A DNA stretch of 64,000 nt from Bacteroidales bacterium UBA1374 (GTDB lineage: Bacteria > Bacteroidota > Bacteroidia > Bacteroidales > UBA932): the NCBI GenBank assembly GCA_002305545.1, contig DBRG01000005.1:49116-113115 (forward strand), read 5' to 3'. Position numbers and translations under genes: made by a program. Below the pieces are notes generated by a model. The model saw only the letters and a list, made by a program, of their open reading frames with translations. It ran no database searches and was not told the origin of the DNA. Shown piece after piece: positions 55,054 through 61,632 of this stretch (position 1 is the stretch's first letter; every line of letters begins with the position of its first letter).

Positions 55054-56506
55054 ATCTGAGAGATTCTATGGGATCGCGTTCGGCGGCGCGTTTTGCAGGG
55101 GAGTAACCGAATATCACCCCTACTGCAGCCGATACGCCGAATGAAATTACAATGGATGAAAAAGAAATGATGGTGGTGATATCAAAGAAAGACCGGATCA
55201 GAAAGGACAGCAGGACTCCCACAAACACGCCAATCACACCTCCGGCCACGCTTATCAGGATGGCTTCCGAGAGGAACTGGGCTATCACATCGGCTTTTTT
55301 TGCGCCAATGGCCAGCCTTGTGCCTATTTCCTTTGTCCGTTCCATGACTGAAGCGAACATGATGTTCATGATGCCGATGCCTCCCACCAGGAGCGAAATC
55401 CCGGCGATGGCTCCCAGCACGATGTTAAAAATATCCTTGGTGCGTTGTTGCTGCTTGAGCAGCAGTTCGGGAACGGTCACTTCATAATCGGGGACTTCCT
55501 GGTGGCGTCGCTTGAGCATCCGGGTGATCACTTCCTGGGATGAAGTCAGCTGGTCTGTTTCGTGAACCTGCACGGTGATCCTGTCCAGTTGGTGGTAATT
55601 TGTATTGTCCGAGGTACTGGATGAGGAAGAACTGCCGCTCACAATAATCCGGTGACGTCCGCCTCCCCCTGCCATAATAACCGAACCTCCACTGGAAGAA
55701 CCCGGATTGGTTATGGCAAGGGCCCTGTTTTCCTGTCTAAGCAGCATGGTCCTGATGGGGATGAACACCTGGTCGTCGTATCCCTGCATCCCCATGCTTT
55801 CCGAACCAATGGTTCCCAGTGACCCGGACCGCGCAGTCGATGCCGTACCTGATGATTCCTCCTCTTCTTTGGGTTTGGAGGCCCCAGAAGTGCTCTGTTC
55901 CAGAACCCCCACCACTTTTACCCAGTTGGCTCCGAATTTGATGAATTGCCCGATGGGGTCATTCTGCTGAAAGAAACGGGTTTTTATATTGTGCCCTATA
56001 AGGCATACGGCCATAGAATTGAGCTCCTGTTCGCTGCTGAAATAATTCCCTGATTGGAGTCCGATATCGTACAATTGAAAGTACTCTGTGGTAACACCCA
56101 GCACTTTGGCCGGCTGACGGATCCCTTTGTAGGTTATATAACTGAAAACACCGACTTCCGGTGACACGTGTTTCACCGAAGGCAGGATCTTCCGGATGGC
56201 TTCGGCATCGGTCAACTGCAGGCCGGGTGAGAATTTTTTTGACATACTGGCCGAAGTGGATGCGGCTTCCTCGTCCACTTCTTCAACCGTGGCGGGGAGG
56301 ATCACAATATTGTTTACCCCGACCATCTTGATCTGGTCCAGGATTTCCTGCTGCGCTCCGTTTCCTATGGCCATCATACTGATTACGGCGCCCACACCAA
56401 AGACAATCCCGAGGGCAGTCAGGAAACTTTTCAGCTTGTTGTGCACGATGGATTCCACAGCTATGTGGATATCGTGAATATACCGGTGGATAAAAAAGAT
56501 ATTCAT
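55046..56506 (-). CDS. MacB-like ABC transporter permease (no ATPase domain)
   Basis: A 486-residue permease of the FtsX/MacB type. A MacB_PCD periplasmic domain follows the N-terminal membrane helix (SFLTALGIVFGVGAVISMMAIGNGAQQEIL), with a Ser/Gly-rich stretch (around residues 240-300), and the three C-terminal helices include IFNIVLGAIAGISLLVGGIGIMNIMFASVMERTKEIGTRLAIGAKK. It has no nucleotide-binding domain, and no ATPase gene is beside it. It must borrow one, perhaps from 664-1377 (inference). It exports peptides, macrolides or lipoproteins in known relatives; the cargo here is unknown. Confidence 0.9.
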   Translation of the reverse strand: MNIFFIHRYIHDIHIAVESIVHNKLKSFLTALGIVFGVGAVISMMAIGNGAQQEILDQIKMVGVNNIVILPATVEEVDEEAASTSASMSKKFSPGLQLTDAEAIRKILPSVKHVSPEVGVFSYITYKGIRQPAKVLGVTTEYFQLYDIGLQSGNYFSSEQELNSMAVCLIGHNIKTRFFQQNDPIGQFIKFGANWVKVVGVLEQSTSGASKPKEEEESSGTASTARSGSLGTIGSESMGMQGYDDQVFIPIRTMLLRQENRALAITNPGSSSGGSVIMAGGGGRHRIIVSGSSSSSSTSDNTNYHQLDRITVQVHETDQLTSSQEVITRMLKRRHQEVPDYEVTVPELLLKQQQRTKDIFNIVLGAIAGISLLVGGIGIMNIMFASVMERTKEIGTRLAIGAKKADVIAQFLSEAILISVAGGVIGVFVGVLLSFLIRSFFDITTIISFSSIVISFGVSAAVGVIFGYSPAKRAAERDPIESLRYE

Positions 56507-56523
56507 AAAAACCCCAATGCTTA

Positions 56524-58125
56524 CTACTTAGTGCCTGAAGGCCGGACAACCCTGCGGGTGCCTCCCCGGGGCGGTGTGGTTTCCTGAGGTGTTGCTGCTC
56601 CCTCAGGTTGGGTTACTGCCTGAGGCTGTGGAGCTCCCTCTGGTAGTGTTACTCCTTGTGGTTGAGGAACTCCCTGTGGTTGTGGAGTTCCCTGTGGCGG
56701 GTTGATCCCCTGAGGAAGGGTGACTCCCTCGGGCAAAGTAACACCTTTGGGTAGCACTATGTTCTGCGGTCCCTGACCGTTGCGAATGATCATGCGCTTT
56801 TGCTTGAGGGATTCCTGTTCTTCCGCCTTTCTCTTTTCTGCTTCTGCCTTTTCAATAATCCTTTGCTTTATGACGGGTATATACTCTTCCCCCCGTACCT
56901 TGAACCGGGAAGGATTCATAGGCAGGGACAGGTATACTTCGTCGTCCTCTGCAAGACCCTGTTCAACGACGGTGAAATTATCGTTGGATTCCCCTTTGAC
57001 AATAATCTGGCGTACGCCGTTGGTTCTGTACACGTAAGTGATGCTGTCTCTTTCAAAGATGGCTTCTGACGGGAGAAAAATCGCCGAATCCAGCGAAGCA
57101 GTTACAATCTGGTTGCTGGTAGTCATAGCCGGACGCAGAATCTCATCCTGGCCATCCACCTTGATGATCACTTCAAAAACCTTGGCATCTGCATTCTTGA
57201 GCTGTTCCCCGATATTGGAAACCTCCTTGACTATTCCTGTGTAACTCTTTTCGGGAAACGCATCCACGCCTATGCGGACCATTTGTCCAGGCTTGACCTT
57301 GGCAATATCAATTTCGTTCACGTATGTTTTTGAGAGCATGTTGCTCAGATCGGGCAGGGTGGCTACCACCAGGTCCCATCCGCTGATGGAAGAACCAATG
57401 CGCCGTTTATCGCCGCTCCAATCCCTGTAATAAATGACCATCCCGTCACTCGGGGCATAGATGGTAAAATCTTTTAGCACGGCCCGGAGCTCATCCAATT
57501 GCCTCTTTTTCCGGTTCAGTTCTATTGCTACATCGTTAACGGTAGCGTGGGCCTGTTCTACTTTCAGGTCATAGTTGTTGAGGGCCTGCTCATAGGTGCG
57601 CAGGGCTTTTTCCAGGTTGTTGCGGTATTGCCGCTGGGTTGCAGGCGGTTCGTAGATGGATTGTTCCACGGAAATTTCGGCTTCTTCTATGGTAAACTTC
57701 TGGTTTTCAATATCATCACGTAAAGCTTTCAGGGTAAGGGATGTGTCCAGGAGGGTCCTGTCATATTTTGCAATCAGGGCCTCGTGCTCATCTTCCAGGT
57801 CTTTAAGTGAATTGTCTGCCGAAGTCCTGTCCAGCGTAGCCACATAATCACCCTGCTTTACTACAGTGCCTTCCGGAATAAGATCCTGGATCTTGACCTC
57901 ACCCAAACGCACATTCCGGGCAGTCATTCCGGACGGACCTTCAATTTTGATATTGCTTTCGGCTTCCAATTCTCCGGTTGTTGAAACAATGATCTCAAAA
58001 AGACCCTTCTGAGTCTTGACTATCTGGGGTACGTAACCGTCTTTGTTACCGCTGGCAAAGATGATTATGAGCACAATGGCTACGACGGCCGCAGAGCTTA
58101 AAATGATGATATTCCTCTTTTTCAT
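56524..58125 (-). CDS. MacA-like periplasmic adaptor with a repeat-rich tail
   Basis: A 533-residue membrane-fusion protein. Residues 5-24 are a membrane anchor; a lipoyl/HlyD-type domain flanks a long coiled-coil hairpin (about 105-220, EDEHEALIAKYDRTLLDTSLTLKALRDDIENQ), then beta-barrel and membrane-proximal domains. The last 75 residues are odd: imperfect repeats of P-x-G-V/T-(T/P) with many Pro and Gln, after a charged helix. At DNA level (about 56580-56770) the repeats are visible as 15- to 24-base units. It is the first gene of the efflux operon, with a predicted promoter element 36 bases upstream. Confidence 0.9.
   Translation of the reverse strand: MKKRNIIILSSAAVVAIVLIIIFASGNKDGYVPQIVKTQKGLFEIIVSTTGELEAESNIKIEGPSGMTARNVRLGEVKIQDLIPEGTVVKQGDYVATLDRTSADNSLKDLEDEHEALIAKYDRTLLDTSLTLKALRDDIENQKFTIEEAEISVEQSIYEPPATQRQYRNNLEKALRTYEQALNNYDLKVEQAHATVNDVAIELNRKKRQLDELRAVLKDFTIYAPSDGMVIYYRDWSGDKRRIGSSISGWDLVVATLPDLSNMLSKTYVNEIDIAKVKPGQMVRIGVDAFPEKSYTGIVKEVSNIGEQLKNADAKVFEVIIKVDGQDEILRPAMTTSNQIVTASLDSAIFLPSEAIFERDSITYVYRTNGVRQIIVKGESNDNFTVVEQGLAEDDEVYLSLPMNPSRFKVRGEEYIPVIKQRIIEKAEAEKRKAEEQESLKQKRMIIRNGQGPQNIVLPKGVTLPEGVTLPQGINPPQGTPQPQGVPQPQGVTLPEGAPQPQAVTQPEGAATPQETTPPRGGTRRVVRPSGTK
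56565..56770 (-). repeat. Degenerate in-frame repeats encoding the Pro/Gln-rich adaptor tail
   Basis: Coding repeats of about 15-24 bases, all multiples of three. On the protein they give LPEGVTLPQG, PPQGTPQPQG, VPQPQGVTLP, EGAPQPQ and similar units. The repeats are imperfect, so slippage would be slow. Confidence 0.6.
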
Positions 58126-58160
58126 ATTGATTCAAAAAGTATGATAAGGTAAAAATTTGA

Positions 58161-58168
58161 CAAATGTA
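58161..58168 (-). promoter_or_regulatory. Predicted -7 element of the efflux operon promoter
   Basis: TACATTTG on the minus strand, 35 bases before the adaptor start. It is divergent from the tRNA-Phe promoter. Confidence 0.5.
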
Positions 58169-58211
58169 CCCATTTGATGGACTAAGGCATAAATAGTTTA
58201 AAAAATAAAAA

Positions 58212-58243
58212 TTTTGCCGGCTATAAATAAATAATTAACTTTG
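58212..58243 (+). promoter_or_regulatory. Predicted promoter of tRNA-Phe
   Basis: TTTTG at 58212-58216, a 19-base spacer, and TAACTTTG at 58236-58243, ending 17 bases before the tRNA. This is a complete match to the Bacteroidota promoter TTTG-N19-TAnnTTTG. Confidence 0.7.
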
Positions 58244-58260
58244 TTCCCCCATTCAAGAAT

Positions 58261-58333
58261 GGTGCCATAGCTCAGTTGGTAGAGCAAAGGACTGAAAATC
58301 CTTGTGTCCCTGGTTCGATTCCCGGTGGCACCA
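58261..58333 (+). tRNA. tRNA-Phe (anticodon GAA), integration site of the element
   Basis: A 73-base tRNA. Acceptor GGTGCCA pairs with TGGCACC, the D arm is AGCTCAGTTGGTAGAGC (GCTC with GAGC), the anticodon loop is CTGAAAA with GAA, and the T arm carries GGTTCGATTCC. The CCA is not encoded (the discriminator A is followed by CAA), so the CCA enzyme must add it. The last 12 bases of the gene are part of the 14-bp repeat found again at the end of the window. Confidence 0.96.
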
Positions 58334-58335
58334 CA
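58322..58335. repeat. attL: tRNA-side copy of the 14-bp att repeat
   Basis: CCGGTGGCACCACA, spanning the end of tRNA-Phe. An identical copy lies at 63987-64000. Upstream of it 10 bases of the T arm also align partly with the right side (GTTC then mismatches). Confidence 0.85.
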
Positions 58336-58349
58336 AAAACGGAATATTA

Positions 58350-58388
58350 AAACCCTGCTATTCAATGATATAGCGGGGTTTAGTTTTT
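58350..58388 (+). terminator. Terminator-like hairpin after tRNA-Phe
   Basis: AAACCCTGCTAT (58350-58361) pairs with ATAGCGGGGTTT (58370-58381) with one G-U pair, around an 8-base loop, followed by AGTTTTT. It lies inside the element, so the element seems to bring its own terminator for the tRNA transcript. Confidence 0.55.
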
Positions 58389-58392
58389 CAGG

Positions 58393-58416
58393 TTGTACCA
58401 TACAATTGTACCATAC
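58393..58416 (+). repeat. Left pair of putative integrase arm-type sites
   Basis: TTGTACCATAC occurs at 58393-58403 and again at 58406-58416, with starts 13 bases apart. The same 11-mer pair with the same 13-base phasing and orientation occurs near the right end at 63855-63878. Confidence 0.7.
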
Positions 58417-58423
58417 CAAAGGA

Positions 58424-58459
58424 AAATGCCCCTAAGAATTTAACTTCATAAGGGCATTT
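58424..58459 (-). terminator. Possible terminator of the RepA-like operon (hairpin)
   Basis: AAATGCCC (58424-58431) and GGGCATTT (58452-58459) are perfect complements around a 20-base loop. On the minus strand a short TTTT follows. It could end the leftward operon, but it lies 550 bases after the last gene. Confidence 0.35.
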
Positions 58460-58637
58460 ATTGTAATTGTTCCAACGGGGATCACTCCCTATGGCATGAG
58501 CAAAGATAAAAATTATTTTAATAGAGCGGGCTATTATATCGCCACAGGTCCGCAGCAAGCATCTGCCAACTTCATTTCCAATGCTCACCTTATTGCTACC
58601 TGGGCTATAAATTGCACATAGTCTCTCACTTATAGGG

Positions 58638-58652
58638 TGTCCAGTTTGTCCA
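58638..58652 (+). repeat. Direct repeat TGTCCAGTT
   Basis: TGTCCAGTT starts at 58638 and again at 58647, in tandem with a 9-base period. These are the first two of the TGTCCA motif set that continues to the RepA-like stop. Confidence 0.6.
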
Positions 58653-58660
58653 GTTTTTCC

Positions 58661-58704
58661 CGGCTTTGTCGCGGCTTTGTCGCGGCTTCCTCGCTGCTTT
58701 AGCC
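58661..58704 (+). repeat. Tandem 11-bp repeats
   Basis: CGGCTTTGTCG at 58661-58671 and 58672-58682 are identical; CGGCTTCCTCG at 58683-58693 differs at two bases and CTGCTTTAGCC at 58694-58704 is a degenerate fourth unit. The block is flanked by CCGGCT and AGCCGG, which could pair. Confidence 0.7.
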
Positions 58705-58773
58705 GGTTTTTATCATATTGTGTTACGTTGTTATCCTGTGTCGTTGTCTATGCCGTTTGCCCCTGTTTTTTTC

Positions 58774-58787
58774 CCCCGTTAACGGGG
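58774..58787. repeat. 14-bp perfect palindrome
   Basis: CCCCGTTAACGGGG, preceded by a run of seven T and one further C. On neither strand is it followed by a T-tract in the right place, so it is not an ordinary terminator. Confidence 0.6.
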
Positions 58788-58827
58788 TGGGGCCTTTTCT
58801 CTGTGCCATGATCAATGTTTTTTATTA

Positions 58828-59001
58828 TGGACAAAATGCGTTTGTCCAACGCTCTTTTTATTACTTGGACATCCTTTGGACATTTTTGACAAATAGGCTT
58901 ATAAGTTGGTGATATACAGTGCTTATGATTTTGTCCACTTGGACACTCGGCCATTGGACATTTGGACACGTACGTATATATATACGTGTCCTATTTGTCC
59001 A
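58828..59001. repeat. Cluster of TGGACA / TGTCCA iteron-like motifs
   Basis: TGGACA at 58828, 58866, 58877, 58940, 58955 and 58963; TGTCCA at 58843, 58932 and 58996; TGTCCT at 58987. Some form perfect inverted pairs: TGGACAAA/TTTGTCCA (58828-58848, 5-base loop), TGTCCA-CT-TGGACA (58932-58945), and GGACACGTA/TACGTGTCC (58964-58991, 10-base AT-rich centre). The copies at 58866 and 58877 are 11 bases apart, and TTGACA at 58886-58891 continues that phase. Confidence 0.75.
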
Positions 59002-59009
59002 GGTGTTTG

Positions 59010-60032
59010 TCAATAGGGCAAATCTTCTTCTTTCCATAGTTCTACCAAGTAGTAAATATCTGCTTCGCTCTTCTTAATTATTCCCATTTCCAGGGCTAAA
59101 TCAATGGCCCGTCTTGCGGTCTTATCGCCTTTTTTATTCGCTCGCATGATGCTATCAATCAAATCCTTTTTCTTCCATTTGCTACTACCAAACATGGCCT
59201 TTTTAATCAATTCCTCAACATCGTGCCGCTTTTTCTCCACCTTCGGACAATCGCATGGAACAGGTAGCCCGGTTTCATCTATACGGAAGGAAAATTCTTC
59301 AATATCCCGATTACGGCTATATACGGGGCTGATTACCGCAATGCCATCCTGCTTCTTGACTTGTAACACGGTTTCGGACTTATGACATATTTCAGAACCT
59401 AAATGCCCGCGCGCGTTCTCATCGGCCTTGTTCTGATGAAGTACGGTTATTATGGCGCAGTTTTCCTGGGTTGATATTGCCATAAACCTACCTACCACTT
59501 GGGAGGATTCCTCAATATTATTAAAGTCGTTTACCAGGTCTCGGATTCCATCAATTATTACCAAATCGGGGTGCAAATTCTCAACGGCTGAAATGGTTGT
59601 TTTTAGGCGATTTTTGACACTTAATTCTCGCAGTGATAAAGTGATTAACTTGCTGCTTGGCTTGTCAAAATCCCACCCGCATAGCCTATATATGCGCCTT
59701 TGTACCTTGTTTACGTGTGCCGCCGCCTGCTCGGTATCAATATATAGACATTTGCCACCGGGACCGGATAATGATAACGTTTCATCTTCCAGGAAGGCTG
59801 CCACGGCTGCCGATACAAAAAACGTCTTGTAAGACTTCGCCTTTCCGGTTATTGTGCAGATGTTCCCACGGCTCACCAGGATTCTATCACCCTGGGAAAC
59901 TATCGGTTCCGGCTCGGCAAATGCACTTGTTATGTCTACTATGTATTTATGATAGTCTACTTCCTGCGTCTGATCCTGCGGCATTGATACGGCTTTTGTT
60001 AGGGCTGCTAATATTTCATCGTTATATTCCAT
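59010..60032 (-). CDS. RepA/AAA_25-like ATPase, probable replication helicase
   Basis: A 340-residue RecA-fold ATPase. Walker A is GKAKSYKT (63-70), a catalytic-type Glu101 lies in YIDTEQ, Walker B is DLVIID (156-161) and VLHQNK (197-202) resembles the RepA/DnaB sensor. The C-terminal 90 residues (about 250-340) look like a winged-helix region. The family is that of the hexameric helicase RepA of RSF1010 and of related mobile-element proteins. It is the last gene of the leftward operon, 3 bases after its neighbour, and the iteron-like region begins at its stop, which supports a replication role. Confidence 0.82.
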   Translation of the reverse strand: MEYNDEILAALTKAVSMPQDQTQEVDYHKYIVDITSAFAEPEPIVSQGDRILVSRGNICTITGKAKSYKTFFVSAAVAAFLEDETLSLSGPGGKCLYIDTEQAAAHVNKVQRRIYRLCGWDFDKPSSKLITLSLRELSVKNRLKTTISAVENLHPDLVIIDGIRDLVNDFNNIEESSQVVGRFMAISTQENCAIITVLHQNKADENARGHLGSEICHKSETVLQVKKQDGIAVISPVYSRNRDIEEFSFRIDETGLPVPCDCPKVEKKRHDVEELIKKAMFGSSKWKKKDLIDSIMRANKKGDKTARRAIDLALEMGIIKKSEADIYYLVELWKEEDLPY

Positions 60033-60035
60033 TTC

Positions 60036-60338
60036 CTAAACCCTCCCGATATAATATTTTGCCGTAAGACTTATGCAGGTTTCCAGGTCCTGCAATACCT
60101 GCGCTTCGTCTGCTACCGCTTTGAGCCGCTCCGGTGTCGCTCCGTGGGTTGCCATATAGTGCAGGGACCGAATGCGTTTATCTACAATAGAACCTATTGT
60201 GTCTATGTAGTCAGTTGGAAGTGTTGGCCTTGACTTGCAAAATGTCTGATAATATTCCCGTAACGCATCCTCCGGCCTGGTGCCTGCATTTATTGCCGCA
60301 ACCGTGTAAAGGCATTTGATTGAATGTCTTGGGTTCAT
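60036..60338 (-). CDS. Unknown 100-residue protein of the element
   Basis: A small soluble, probably helical protein (PRHSIKCLYTVAAINAGTRPEDALREYY... LKAVADEAQVLQDLETCISLTAKYYIG). I do not recognise it. It overlaps the VRR-NUC gene by 4 bases and is followed by the RepA-like gene after 3 bases, so it is translated as part of that operon. A role in replication or its control is possible from context only. Confidence 0.65.
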   Translation of the reverse strand: MNPRHSIKCLYTVAAINAGTRPEDALREYYQTFCKSRPTLPTDYIDTIGSIVDKRIRSLHYMATHGATPERLKAVADEAQVLQDLETCISLTAKYYIGRV

Positions 60339-60844
60339 TGCTCTGCCCTCCCAAACTTTGCACTATACCATTCAACGAACGAAGTAAAGTCCTTACATAC
60401 GAAATAGATTCCACCGGCTGCCTCAATGTCCCGCGCATACTGTCGCTGCGCCTCGCTCTGCCGATCGGCTCCGAACTTAATTTCTATTTTCACGCTCCGG
60501 CCTTGTATGGTTGCAGATATATCCGCGCTGCCACGTGTTGAGGTCCCAGGAATCCACTTGACACTGCCTATTTGTCGCGAATGGCCTAATACATCAGTGA
60601 AGGTCTTGCGCTGATCAATCGGCCGGCCCATTATATTTATGCGCTCTGCCTGGCCACCGCGCAGCCGTATATAGGCAATGACGCACCTGGTAAGTCCGTT
60701 TGCCGAATCATCCCGGTATTTTTCACTTACCAATATATAGTCGGGCACATCGGGGAATCGCTGCCGCTTCACCTCCCATGCAAGCGCTTCCAGGTCTTTG
60801 ACTGCCTGCGGCTTTTTGTATGGCTGCTTCTTGACCTTATTCAT
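60335..60844 (-). CDS. VRR-NUC domain nuclease of the element
   Basis: A 169-residue protein whose C-terminal half is a PD-(D/E)XK nuclease of the VRR-NUC type: G105-S-A-D108, then strand VKIEIKFGADRQSEAQRQYARDI with E121, K123 and Q133, then AGGIYFVCKDFTSFVEWY. The first 90 residues are of unknown fold. VRR-NUC enzymes in phages and mobile elements cleave branched DNA (Holliday junction-like). It overlaps the 82-residue gene by 8 bases and the 100-residue gene by 4 bases. Confidence 0.8.
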   Translation of the reverse strand: MNKVKKQPYKKPQAVKDLEALAWEVKRQRFPDVPDYILVSEKYRDDSANGLTRCVIAYIRLRGGQAERINIMGRPIDQRKTFTDVLGHSRQIGSVKWIPGTSTRGSADISATIQGRSVKIEIKFGADRQSEAQRQYARDIEAAGGIYFVCKDFTSFVEWYSAKFGRAEQ

Positions 60845-61085
60845 GATCCACCTCCTTTGTATATTCCGGTTTCAGTTTATACCCATCGGGGCCGATATCT
60901 AGCAAACCGCTTTCAAAGAGTTTTTTTGTGAAGTCGTAGCATAAATAATTCGTAATATTTAGCATTACGGCTGCCATTTCAATAGTGCACCATTGTTCAT
61001 ATTGTTGCAATAATGAATACATCAAACCCCTTTCACGGCCTGGCGTAGTCCGTAACCACAGAGGTATTTTTTTCTTATCTATCAT
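60837..61085 (-). CDS. Small unknown protein of the element, possibly DNA-binding
   Basis: An 82-residue protein. The middle (EQWCTIEMAAVMLNITNYLCYDFTKKLFESGLLDI... GYKLKP) has the spacing of a small winged-helix domain, but I cannot name a family. It sits between the excisionase-like gene (3-base gap) and the VRR-NUC gene (8-base overlap). It might be the initiator or a repressor that binds the TGGACA motifs, but this is a guess. Confidence 0.6.
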   Translation of the reverse strand: MIDKKKIPLWLRTTPGRERGLMYSLLQQYEQWCTIEMAAVMLNITNYLCYDFTKKLFESGLLDIGPDGYKLKPEYTKEVDHE

Positions 61086-61088
61086 GGC

Positions 61089-61373
61089 CTAATCCTCCGT
61101 GTGTTTGAATTTATATACCTTCTTACCCTTGATCGCCTTTAATACATCGGCTTCTGAAAATAGTGTCTTATGCCCTATCTTTTTACATTCCAACAAACCG
61201 CGGTTCACGTAACTGTGGACCGTAACAAGTGAAACGCCTAACATCTCGGCCACCTCCGCCCTGGTAATGAACCGGGGTTCTTGTTCTTTCCGATCCGCAT
61301 CCATTTCGTTTAATGCCTCGCGTAAGGAATCTTTGATTAACGGCTTCAAAAAATCCATTATAAACTGTTCCAT
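61089..61373 (-). CDS. Excisionase-like helix-turn-helix protein
   Basis: A 94-residue protein with a MerR/HTH_17-type domain at about residues 35-80: RFITRAEVAEMLGVSLVTVHSYVNRGLLECKKIGHKTLFSEADVLKAI. Such proteins in Bacteroidota elements are excisionases or regulators that bend DNA at the ends of the element. The frame is open to an ATG at 61418; I chose 61373 (MEQFIMDFLKPL) because the extra 15 residues look non-coding. It is the first gene of the leftward five-gene operon. Confidence 0.8.
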   Translation of the reverse strand: MEQFIMDFLKPLIKDSLREALNEMDADRKEQEPRFITRAEVAEMLGVSLVTVHSYVNRGLLECKKIGHKTLFSEADVLKAIKGKKVYKFKHTED

Positions 61374-61632
61374 AATTATACATTTATCGTTCCTGCATTC
61401 AGCATGGCGGCCGCTCATACTGTTTGCTGCGATAAATATAAATGGCTATCCTCCCACAATCTCGGAAATTGAATTTTTGCGGGTATGTTGCCCGTATTGA
61501 GGGCTTATAACTTATTGTGGAATTTATAGATACGGCCTTCCATCGGCCAGAAATTCAATATTTATTCAGGCAAAAAATTGGATTCTTTTAGATTATCGCC
61601 AAAAAAATTGGATTATTTTTTTCAAAACTGAA
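61374..61632. other. AT-rich spacer upstream of the excisionase operon
   Basis: No gene is evident in this spacer. It is rich in A+T near 61560-61630 and holds a repeated AAAAAATTGGATT sequence (around 61573 and 61604). A promoter for the leftward operon should lie here, but I found no full TAnnTTTG match on the minus strand, only close forms (TATATTTA). Confidence 0.4.

Larger units (their letters stand above)
58336..59009. other. Repeat-rich non-coding region between tRNA-Phe and the RepA-like gene
   Basis: No convincing gene lies in these 674 bases. From left to right it has a terminator-like hairpin (58350-58388), a pair of arm-type repeats (58393-58416), a second hairpin (58424-58459), a stretch with nothing clear (58460-58637), then TGTCCA repeats, tandem 11-mers, a 14-bp palindrome and a dense set of TGGACA/TGTCCA motifs up to the RepA-like stop. 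The layout suggests an origin of replication or another cis-acting site of the element. Confidence 0.65.

Noticed and set aside
58774..58787. A Rho-independent terminator at the 14-bp palindrome
   Set aside because: The T run is upstream on the plus strand and reads as A's downstream on the minus strand.
58388..58912. Short open frames between tRNA-Phe and the RepA-like gene (60-75 codons)
   Set aside because: They run through repeats and palindromes, have no recognisable protein features and no start context; the DNA is better explained as non-coding.
58638..59001. The repeated short motifs as a CRISPR array
   Set aside because: The motifs are six to nine bases, occur in both orientations and have irregular spacing; there are no cas genes.
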